Shown: positions 49,511-61,500 of the stretch, piece after piece
Layout: each line of letters starts with the position of its first letter
How positions within the stretch are numbered: the first letter of the stretch is position 1
Source: Scylla paramamosain
Taxonomy: Eukaryota; Arthropoda; Malacostraca; Decapoda; Portunidae
Direction of reading: 5' to 3'
Length of the DNA: 64,000 nt
NCBI RefSeq assembly: GCF_035594125.1
Contig: NC_087181.1
Location: forward strand, 7,674,840-7,738,839
Program-made: the position numbers and the translations under genes
Notes under the pieces: generated by a model
Told to the model about the DNA's origin: nothing
The model's database searches: none
The model's input: only the letters and a program-made list of their open reading frames with translations

Positions 49511-52500
49511 TGTCTTTTCAGTGTTTTTGAGCGTGTTAAGCAATAAAGCACTAAAAGCCAGGGCATTCACATTACATGGGAATAAAACCAAATTTTACCA
49601 AGAACTTGCCTTTAAGTGTTTTTGAGCTCCTTACATGCTAAAACGCATGCAAAATACATTTTATGGAGAAACAGAATAACATTACCAAATACATGTATTT
49701 TGAGTGTTTTTGATCATGTTATCTATAAAAACGCTTAAATACATGCAAAGAACCTTATGTTTGGGAAACGAAAGGACATTACAAGAAACGTGTATTATGA
49801 GTTTTTTTTTAAGTTCCTTTAGTACCAAAAAGCTAAAACCCACAAATAGCACTTAAAAAAAAAAAATTAATAAATAAAAAAAATTAAAAATAATGGGAAT
49901 TTTTATTTTTTTTTCATCTTTATAGGTACCGAATTGCCAAAATTCTGCCAAAATTCAGAGAATTTATGTGGAAAAAAGAACATTATCATGAAAGTTAATT
50001 ATAGCTTTTTTTCTGATTGTTATGTACCAAAACCCAAAGTGCATGCAAAGCCACCTATATAGGGAAGTTAAACGACTTTACCAGAAACTTGTGTTTTCAG
50101 TGTTTTTCAGCATGTTATGCACCAATACGATAAATAATATGAAAATCAGTCAATATGTGAATCCAAAACAAAATTACTGAAAACGTCTTTTCAGTGTTTT
50201 ACGTAGAAAAGCGCTAAAGCGCAAGCAAACCATCCTATATGAAGAAATAGAATAACATTACCAAAAAGATATATTTTGAGTGTTTTTGAGCTTGTTACCT
50301 ACAAAAAATGCAAAAATGGATGTAAAGCACTCTATATTAGGAAACAAAAGGACATTACGGGAAACGTGTATAATTAGTGTTTTAAAGTTTTAAAAGAATT
50401 GGGAATCCATTGGAATCCAAAAGAATTGGGAATCAATTGGGAATCCAAAACAAAGTTATTGAAAACGTGTCTTCTCAATGTTTTCCGTAGAAAAACGTTA
50501 AAACGGATGCAAACCAACCAATATCAAGAAATAGAAAAACATTACCAAAAAGGTATATTTTGAGTGTTTTTGAGCTTTTTACCTACTAAAACGCGAAAAT
50601 TGATGGAAAGCACTCTATATTGGGATACAAAAGGACTTTGCAAGAAAAGTGTATAATGAGTGTTTTTTTTTATAATTCAAAAGAACCATAAAGCAAACAA
50701 CGCAAAAACTTGTGTATATGGAGAGATTTCCTAGATACCAAAATGCTGAAACTCATGAATAACACTCTTAATTGAAAAACAGAACAACCTTACTAAATGC
50801 GTGTATTTTGAGTGCTTTTCACACACTTATTTACCAAAAACCCCAAATTACATACGAAAATAGCTTTTTGGGGAAAAAAAAATACTTTACCAGAAAAGTG
50901 TCTTTTGAGTGTTTTTCAGCGTGATTGGTTATAAAGCACTCAAAAGCAAGGCAATCACATTACTTAGGAATAAATCCATTTTTTACCAAGAACTTGCCTT
51001 TAAGTGTTTTGATCTCCTTATATACAAAACTGCTAAAAGGCATGCAAAACACACTTTATGGAGAAACAGAATAACATTACCAAAACCTTGTATTTTGAGT
51101 GTTTTTGATCATGTTATCTATAAAAACGCTTAAATACATGCAAAGAACCTTATGTTTGGGAAACGAAAGGACATTACGAGAAACGTGTAATATGAGTGTT
51201 TTTAAGTTCCTTGAGTACCAAAAAGGTAAATCCCATAAATAACACTCTTTATTGAGAAAAAATAAATAAATAAATAAAAATAAAAAAATAGGATTTTTTT
51301 TTTATTTATCTTCATAGGTACCGAGATGACAAAATTCTTGGAAAATTCAGGACAATTATATGATAAAAGTATATTATCAAAAAAGTTAATTTTAGCTTTT
51401 TTTTCGGATGTACCAAACCCTAAAGTGCATGCAAAGCCTATATGAGGAAATTAAACGACCTTATCAGAAATCTCTCTTTTGAGTGTTGTTAAGCATGTTA
51501 GGCAGCAAAACAATAAATAATAAGGAAGTCACTCTATATTGGAATTCAAAACAAAATTACTGAAAACGTGTCTTCTCAGTGTTTTACGTAGAAAAACACT
51601 AAAACGGATGCAAACAAACCAATATAAAGATAGAAAAATATTACCAAAAATGTATGTTTTGAGTGTTTTGAGCTTGTTAGCTATAAAAAAACACGAAAAT
51701 TGATGCAAAGTATTCTATAATGGGAAAGAAAAGGACATTGCAAGAAAAGTGTATAATGAGACTTTTATAGTTCAAAAGAACCACAAGGCAAAAAATGCAA
51801 AAATCTACTGTATATGAAGAAGTTTCTTAGATACGAAAACTCATGAACAACACTCTTAATTGAGAAACAGAGCAATCTTACTAAATGTGTGTATTTTGAG
51901 TGCTTTTCACATTCTTAGTTACCAAAACCCGAAATTGCATGTGAAACCAGCTTTATGTGGGAAAAAAATGACATTACCAGAAAAATGTCTTTTGAGTGTT
52001 TTTGAGCGTGTTAGGCAATAAAGCACTAAAAAGAAGCTTAATCACATTACATTGGAATAAAACCAATTTTTAATAAGAACTTCCCTTTAAGTGTTTTTTA
52101 GCTCCTTATATACCAAAACTCTAATACGCATGCAAAATACACTTTATGGTGAAACAGAATAACATTACCAAAAACATGTGTGTTGAGTGTTTTTGATCAT
52201 GTTACCAATAAAAACGCTTAAATACATGCAAAGAACCCTATTTTTGGGAAACGAAAGGACATTACTAGAAACGTGTATTATGAGTGTTTTTAAGTTCATT
52301 AAGTACGAAGAAGCTAAAAGCCACAAATTACACTCTTTATTGAGAAAAAATAAATAAATAAATAAAAAAATACGATATTTTTTTTTTTCATTCTTATCCA
52401 TATTTACAGGTAACGAGATGCATGTTATCTATAAAAACGCTTAAATACATGCAAAGAACCTTATGTTTGGGAAACGAAAGGACATTACGAGAAACGTGTA

Positions 52501-55500
52501 TTATGAGTGATTTTTAGGTTCAGTAACAAAAAGACAAAACCCACAAATTACACACTTTAGAAAAAATTAATAAATAAATAATAAATAAAAAAAAATAAAA
52601 AATGGGATTTTTTTATTTTATTTATCTTCATAGGCACCGAGATGCCAAAATTCTGCCAAAATTCAGGGAATTTATGTGGAAAAAAGAACATTATCATAAA
52701 AATTAATTACAGCTATTTTTTCGCATTGTTATGTACAAAACCCTAAAGTGCATGGAAAGCCACGTATATAGGGAATTTAAACGACTTTACCTGAAACCTG
52801 TCTTTTCAGTGTTTTCCAGCATGTTAGGCACCAAAAAGATAAATAATATGGAAGTCAGTCAATATGTGAATTCAAAAGATAATTACTGAAAACGTGTTTT
52901 TTCAGTGTTTTACATAGAAAAACGCTAAAGCGGATACAAACCATCCTATAAGAAGAAATAGAATAACATTACCAAAAAGATATATTTTGAGTGTTTTTGA
53001 GCTTGTTACCTACAAAAAATGCAAAAATGGATGTAAAGCTCTTTATATTAGAAAACAAAAGGACATTACGAGAAACGTGTATGATGAGTGTTTTATAGTT
53101 TTAAAAGAACCACAAGGCAATAAACGCAAAAACTCTTGTATATAGAGAAATTTCTTACATACCAAAATGAATAAATGCAAAGCATCCAATATGAGGAAAT
53201 TAAACGACCTTACCAGAAATCTTTGTTTTGAGTGTTTTTTAGCATGTTAGGCTCCAAAACGATAAATAATAAGGAACTCACTCTATATGGGAATCCAAAA
53301 CAATGTTATTGAAAACGTGTCTTCTCAGTGTTTTACTTAGAAAAACGTTAAAACGGATGGAAACCAACCAATATCAAGAAATAGAAAAACGTTACCAAAA
53401 AAGGAATATTTTGAGTGTTTTTGAGCTTTTTACCTACAAAAAACGCGAAAATTGATGCGAAGCACTCTATATTAGGAAACAAAAGGACATTGCAAGAAAA
53501 GTGTGTAATGATTGTTTTTTTTTATAGTTCAAAAGAACCACAAAGCAAAAAACACAAAAACTTGTGTATATGGAGAGATTTCCTAGATACCAAAATGCTG
53601 AAACTCATGCATAAAACTCTTAATTGATAAACAGAACAACCTTACTAAATGGTGTATTTTTAGAGCTTTTCACAATCTTAGTTACCAAAACCCCAAATTG
53701 CATGCAAAACCACCTTTATGTGAGAAAAAAATGACATTACAAGAAAAGTGTCTTTTAAGTGTTTTTCAGCATGATAGGCAGTAAAGCACTAAAAAGCAGG
53801 GCAATCATATTACATTGGAATAACACCAATTTATACAAAAAACTTGCTTTTAAGTGTTTTATAAGCTCCTTATATACAAAATTGCTAAAACGCATAGAAA
53901 ACACACTTTATGGAGAAACAGAATAACATTACCAAAAAACATGTATTTTCGGTGTTTTTGATCATGTTATCTATAAAAACATTTAAATACATGCAAAAAA
54001 ACATTATGTTTGGGAAACAAAAGGACATTACCAGAAACGTGTATTATGAGTGTTTTTTTTAAGTTCCTTAAGTACCAAAAAGCTAAAACTCACAAATAAC
54101 ACTCTTTATTTAGAAAATAAAAAATAAAAAAATAAAAATAATAAAATTTTTTTTTTCTATTCATTTTCATAAGTACCGAGATGCCAAAATTCTGGGAAAA
54201 TTTAAATCAATCATATGATAAAATAATATTATCAAAAAAGTTAATTTAAGCTTTTTTTTCGGACTGTTATGTACCAAACCCTAAAGTGCATGCAAAGTCT
54301 CCTATATGAGGAAATTAAACGACCTTACCAGAAATCAGTGTTTTGAGTGTTTTTTTTAGCATGTTAGGCACCAAAACGATAAATAATAAGGAACTCACTC
54401 TATATGGGAATCCAAAACAAAGTTACTGAAAACGTGTCTTCTCAGTGTTTTACGTAGAAAAACGCTAAACCGGATGCAAAGCAACCAATATGAAGAAATA
54501 GAAAAACGTTACTATTTTGAGTGTTTTTGAGCTTGTTACCTAAAAAAAACGCGAAAATTGATGCAAAGCACTCTATATTTGGAAACAAAAGGACATTGCA
54601 AGAAAAGTGTATAATGAGTGTTTTATAGTTCAAAAGAACCACAAGGCAAAAAAACGCAAAATCTCGTGTATATGGAGAGGTTTCCTAGATACCAAAATGC
54701 TAAAATTCATGTATAACATTCTTAAATGAGAAACAGAACAACCTTACTAAAGGCGTGTATTTTGAGTGCTTTTAACATTCTTAGTTACCAAAACCCCAAA
54801 TTGCATGCGAAAATAGATTGTGGGAAAAAAAAAGACTTTACCAGAAAAGTGTCTTTTGACTGTTTTTGAGCGTGATAGGCAATAAAACACTAAAAAGGAG
54901 GGCAATCACATTACAATGGAGTAAAACGAATTTTTACCAAGAACATGCCTTTAAGTGTTTTTGAGCTAGTTATATACCAAAACACTAAAACGCATGCAAA
55001 ACACACTTTATGGTGAAACAGAATAACATTACCAAAAACATGTATTTTGAGTGTTTTTGATCTTCTTACCAATAAAAACGCTTAAATACATGCAAAGAAC
55101 ACTATTTTTGGGAAACAAAAGGAGATTACGAGAAACTTGTATTATGAGTGTTTTTAAGTTCATTAATTATCAAAAAGCTAAAAGCCACAAATAACACTCT
55201 TTATTGAGAAACAATAAATAAATAAAAAAAAAATACGATATTTTTTTTCTTTCCTATTCATCTTCACAAGTACCGATATTCCATAATTCGGGCAAAATTC
55301 AGGAAATTATGTGAAAAAAGAATATTATCAAAAAAGTTAAATTTAGCTTTTTTTCAGACTGTTATATACCAAACCTCTAAAGTGCATGCAAAACCACCTT
55401 TAAGGGGAAATTTAACGTGTTTGCCAGAAAACGTTCTTATGAGTGTTTTTCAGCATCTTAGGAAACAACACGATAAATAACATGGAAGTCAATCTATATG

Positions 55501-58046
55501 GGAATCCAAAACATAATTACTAAAAACGTGTCTTTTCGGTGTTTTACGTAGAAAAACGCTAAAATGGATGCAAACAAACCAATATGAAGAAATAAAATAA
55601 CATTACCAAAAAGGTATATTTTGAGTGTTTTTGAAATTGTTACCTAAAAAAAACGAGAAAATGGACGGAAAGCACTCTATATTGGGAAGAAAAACGACAT
55701 TACCAGAAACGTGTATAATGAGTGTTTTATAGTTTCACAAGAACTACAAGGCAAAAAACGCAAAAACTCGTGTATATTAAGAAGTTTCTTACATTCTAAA
55801 ATGCTGAAACTCTGGAACAACACTCTTAATTGAGAAACAGAACAATCTTACTTAATGCGTGTATTTTGAGTGCTTTTCACATTCTTAGTTACCAAAATCC
55901 CAAATTGCATGCGAAACCAGCTTTATGTGGGAAAAAAATGACATTACCAGAAAATGTCTTTTGGGTGTTTTTCAGCGTGTTAGGCAATAATACACTAAAA
56001 AGCAGGGTAAACACATAACATTGGAATAAAACCAATTTTTAACAAGAACTTGCCTTTAAGTGTTTTTGAGCTCCTTATATACCAAAACGCATGCAAAATA
56101 CACTTTATGGTGAAACAGAAGAATATTACCAAAAAACATGTATTTTGAGTGTTTTTTATAAACATGCAAAGAACCCTATTTTTGGGAAAAGAAAGGACAT
56201 TACGAGAAACGTTTATTATGAGTGTCTTTAAGTTCCTTAAGTACCAAAAAAGCTTAAACCCACAAATAACACTCTTTATAGATAAAAAAATAAAAGAAAA
56301 GAAATTTTTTTTTTTTTTGTTATTCATCTTCATAGGTACTAAGATGCCAAAATTCTAGCAATATTCTTTGGGAATGGAAAACAAAATTACTGAAAACGTG
56401 TCTTTTCGGTGTTTTACGTAGAAAAACGCTAAAACAGATGAAAACCAACCAATATGAAGAAATAGAATAACATGACCAAACAAGTATATTTTATGTGTTT
56501 TTGAGCTTGTTACCTACAAAAAAAAACGCGAAAAATTGATGTAAAGCACTCCCTATTGGGAAAGAAAAGGACATTACGAGAAACATGTATAATGAGTGTC
56601 TTATTATTTTCGGGCTAAAGAACTTATGGTTCACAAGAACGACGAGGCAAAAAACGCAAAAACTCGTGTATATAAAGAAGTTTCTTAGATACCAAAATGC
56701 TGAAACTCATGAATAACAATCTTAATTGAGAAACAGAACAACATTACCAAATGCGTGTATTTTGAATGCTTTTTCACATTCTTCGCAAAACCCTAAATAG
56801 CATGCGAAACTAGCTTTATGTGGGAAAAAAAATGACATTACCAGAAGTGTCTTTTCAGTGTTTTTGACCGTGTTAGGCAATAAAGCACTAAAAAGCAGGG
56901 CAATCATATTACATTGGAATAAAACCAACTTTTACCAAGAACTTGCCTTGAAGTGTTTTTCAGCTCCTTACATACCAAATCGCTAAAACGCATGCAAAAC
57001 ACTCCTTTATAGAGAAGCAGAATAACTATACCAAAAACAAGTGTTTTGATTGTTTTTTTATCATGTTATCTATAAAAACGCTTAAATACATTCAAATATC
57101 CCCATATTTAGGAAACAAAAGTACATTATCAGAAATGTGTATTATGGATGTTTTTAAGTTCCTTAAGTACCAAAACGTTAAAACCTACAAATAACACTTT
57201 TTATAGAGAATAAAATAAATAAAAAAATAGCATTTTTTTTTTTTGTTATTGATGTTCATAGGTACCAACATACCAAAATTCTACCAAAATTCAGAGAAAT
57301 TATGTGGAAAAAACATTATCGAAAAAGTTAATTTTACCTTTTTTTCGGAGTTATGTTCCAAGCTATAAAGTGTATGCAAAGCCACTTATATGATGAAATT
57401 TAACGAATTTACAAGAAACCTGTCTTTTAAGTGTTTTTCTGCATGTTAGGCACCAAAACGATGAATAATATGAAAGTCACTCTATATGGAAATCCAAAAG
57501 AAACTTACTGAAAACGTGTCTTTTAAAAGATTTACGTAGAAAAACGCTAAAACGGATGCAAAATAACCAATATGAAGAAAAAGAATAACATTACCAAAAA
57601 AGTATATTTTGTGTGTTTTTGAGCTTGTTACATAAAAAAAACGCGAAAATGGATGCAAACCACTCTATACAAGGAAAAATAAGGACATAACGAGAAACGT
57701 GTATAATGAGTGTTTTATAGTTTCACCTGAATCACAAGGCAAAAAACGCAAAAACTCGACTGTGTGGAGAAGTTTTAAAGATACCAAAATACTGAAACTC
57801 ATGAATAACACTCTTAATGAAGAAACAGAACAACCTTACTAAATGCGGGTTTTTTGAGTGTTTTCTTACATTCTTAGTTACCAAAACCCCAAATTCCATG
57901 CGAAACTAGCTTTATGTGGGAAAAAAATGACATTACCAGAAAAGTGTCTTTGAGTGTTTTTGAGCGTGTTAGGCAATGAAGCACTAAAAAGCAAGGCAAA
58001 CACAATACATGGAAATAAAACCAACTTTTACGAAGAACTAGCCTTT
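49511..58046 (+). repeat. Satellite array, segment 10
   Basis: Forward array with L anchors near 50026, 51412, 52735, 54268, 55361 and 57358. Joints: D to late A with microduplications near 50395-50450, K to I near 52420, E to L near 53160, and K to B near 56345. It ends in the star-variant HOR (TTTTAAAAGATTTACG near 57520). The part from 52420 onward follows 4620-10285 with an offset of about 47.8 kb. No gene seen. Confidence 0.88.
50393..50452 (+). repeat. Microduplications of GGGAATCCA at a recombination joint
   Basis: AATTGGGAATCCATTGGAAT and AATTGGGAATCAATTGGGAA are overlapping partial copies at the point where unit D is joined to the end of unit A. The paralogue near 34787 has a single TTGGGAATCCAAAAGAAAG. 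The pattern looks like template slippage at a break. Confidence 0.65.
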
Positions 58047-58531
58047 TAGTGTTTTTGACACGCATTTAGTAATGTTGCTCTGTTTCTCAATTAAGAGTGT
58101 TATTCATGAGTTTCAGCATTTTGGTATACAGGAAATTTCTCCATATACACAAGTTTTTTGCGTTTTTGCCTTGTGTTTTTGTGAACTATAAAATATTCAT
58201 TATACACTTTTCTCGCAATGTCCCTTTCTTTCCCAATATAGAGTGCTTTGTATCCATTTTCGAGTTTTTTTGTAGGTAACAAGCTCAAAAACACTCAAAT
58301 TATACATTTTTGATAATATTTTTTTGCTTCTTGATATTGGTTGGTTTGTATCAGTTTTTTTCGTTTTTCTACGTAAAAACACTGAGAAGACACGTTTTCC
58401 GTAATTTTGTTTTGGATTCCCACATAGAGTGAGTTCCTTATTATTTATTGTTTTGGTGCCTAACATGCTGAAAAACACTCAAAAGAGAGATTTCTGGTAA
58501 GGTTTTTAATTTCCTCATATGAGAAGCTTTA
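58047..58531 (-). repeat. Inverted satellite block, copy 8
   Basis: Full-length inverted block of about 485 bp with the common junctions (GTTTTTGACACGCATTTAG; GAAGCTTTAAATG then forward G). Reversed E is complete (CAGCATTTTGGTATACAGG), as in copies 1, 2 and 5. Confidence 0.9.
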
Positions 58532-61500
58532 AATGTCTTTTCAGTGTTTTTGAGCGTGTTACGCAATAAAGCACTAAAAGCCAGGGCAATCACATTACAT
58601 GGGAATAAAACCAAATTTTACCAAGAACTTGCCTTTAAGTGTTTTTGAGCTCCTTACATACGAAAAGGCTAAAACGCATGCAAAATACATTTTATGAAGA
58701 AACAGAATAACATTACCAAATACATGTATTTTGAGTGTTTTTGATCATGTTATCTATAAAAACGTTTAAATACATGCAAAGAACCTTATGTTTGGGAAAC
58801 GAAAGGACATTACGAGAAACGTGTATTATGAGTGTTTTTTTTTTAAAGTTCCTTTAGTACCAAAAAGCTAAAACCCAAAGATAACACTTTATTTAGAAAA
58901 AAAAAAATGGGATTTTCTTTTTTTTTTTTTATTCCTCCTTATAGGTATAGAGATGCCAAAATTCTGCCAAAATTCAGGGAATTTATGTGAAAAAAAGAAC
59001 ATTACCAAAAAAGTTAATTATAGCTTTTTTTTCGGATTGTTATGTACCAAATCCTAAAGTGCATGCAAAGGCACCTCTATAGGGAAGTTAAACGACTTTA
59101 CAAGAAACCTGTCTTTTCAGTGTGTTTCAGGATCTTAGGCATCAAAACGATAAATAATATTAATTTTGAAAGTCAGTCAATATGTGAATCCTAAACAAAA
59201 TTACTGAAAACGTGTCTTTTCAGTGCTTTACGTAGAAAAACGCTAAAGCGGATGCAAACCAACCTATATGATGAAATAGAATTAACATTACCAAAAAGTT
59301 ATATTTTGAGTGTTTTTGAGCTTACCTACAAAAAAAATGAAAAAAATGAATGTAAAGCACTCTATATTGGGAAACAAAAGGACATTACGAGAAAAGTGTA
59401 TAATGAGTGTTTTATAGTTTTAAAAGAACCACAAGGCAATAAACGCAAAAACTCCTGTATATAGAGAAATTTCTTACATACCGAAATGATGAAATGCATG
59501 AATAATACTTTCAATCGATAAACAGAACTACCTTACTAAATTGTGTATTTTGAGTGTTTTCACATTCTTGGTTACGAAAATGCAAAATTACATGCGAAAC
59601 TACCTTCATGTGGGAAAAAAAAAATGACATTACCAAAAATGTGTCTTTTTAGTGTTTTTGAGCGTGATATGCAACAAAGCACTAAAAAGCAGAACAATCA
59701 CATTACATGGGAATAAAACAAACTTTTACGAAGAACTTGCTTTTAAGTGTTTTTTAACTCATTACATACCAAATCGCTAAAACGCATGCAAAACACTCTT
59801 TATGGAGGAACAGAATAACATTACCAAAAACATGTATGTTGAGTGTTTTTGATCATATAACCAATAAAAACCCTTAAATACATGTAAAAAACCCTATGTT
59901 TGTATAACAAAAGGACACTACGAAAATCGTGTATTATGAGTGTTTTTAAGTTCCTTAAGTACCAAAAAGCTAAAACCCACAAATAACACTCTTTATAGAG
60001 AGAAAAAAAAATTGTTATTCATCTTCATATGTACCGAGATGCCAAAATTCTGGCAAAATTCATGGAAATTTTGTAAAAAAAAATCATTATAAAAAAAATA
60101 ATTTTAGCTTTTTTTCTGGAGTTATGTACAAACCCTGAAGTGCATGCAAATCCACCTATATGGGGAAATTACACGACTTTACCAGAAACCTGTCTTTTGA
60201 GTGTTTTACAGCAATTTCAACAATATTACTGAAAATTTGTCTTTTCACTGATTTACGTAGAAAAACGCTAAAACGTATGTACGAGTAAATCAACCAATAT
60301 GAAGAAATAGAATAACATTTCCAAACAGATATATTTTGATGTGTTTTTGAGCTTGTTACTTACAAAAAATAAAAAAAATGGATGGAAAGCACTTTTTAAT
60401 GGCAAAGAAAAGGACATTACGAGAAACGTGTTTGAGTGTTTTATAGTTTGACAAGAACCACAAGGTAAAAAACTCAAAAACTTGTGTACATAAAGAAGTT
60501 TCTAACATACCAAAAAGCTGAAACTTATGAATAACACTTTTAATTTAGAAACAGAAATACCTTACCAAATGTGTGTATTAGACAAGTTTCTTACATACCA
60601 AAATGCTGAAACTCATGAATAACACTTTTAATTAAGAAATAGAACAACCTTACTAAATGCCTGTGTTTTGAGTTTTTTTTCCCATTCTTAGTTACCAAAA
60701 CACCAAAATCCATGCAAAACTACCTTTATGTGGAAAAAAAAAAGATATTACCAGAAAAGTGTCTTTTGAGTGTTTTTGAGCGTGTTAGGCAATAAAACAC
60801 TAAAAAGCAGGGCAATCACATTACATGGGAATAAAAACAAATTTTACAAAGAACTTGCCTTTAAGTGTTTTTGAGCTCATTACATACCTAAACCTTAAAA
60901 CGCATGCAAAACACTTTTTATGGAGAAACAGAATAAAATTACCAAACACATATTTTGATTGTTTTTGATCATGTTATCTATAAAAACTCTTAAATACATG
61001 CAAAGAACCTTATGTTTGCGAAACGAGAGGACATTACGAGAAATGTGTACTATAAGTGTTTTCAAGTTCCTTAAGTACCAAAAAGTTAAAACCCACAAAT
61101 AACACTCTTAATTTAGAAAAAAAAAAAAAAAATAAGAAAATAAAAAAATAGGATTTTTTTTTTTTTGTTATTCATCTTCATAGGTATCGAGATGCCAAAT
61201 TCTTGGAAAATTCAGGGATATTATATGATAAAAGAAAATTATAAAAAAAGATAATTTTACCTTTTTTTTCGGACTCATGTACCAAACCCTAAAGTGCATC
61301 CAAAGACTCCTATATGAGGAAATTAAACGACCTTACCAGAAATCTGTTTTTTAATTGTTTTTCAGCATGTTAGGTTAGTTCTTTTCAGTGTTTTACGTAG
61401 AAAAACGCTAAAACGGATGCTAACCAACCAATATCAAAAACTAGAAAAACATTACCAAAAAGGTATATTTTGAGTGTTTTTGAGCTTGTTACCTACAAAA

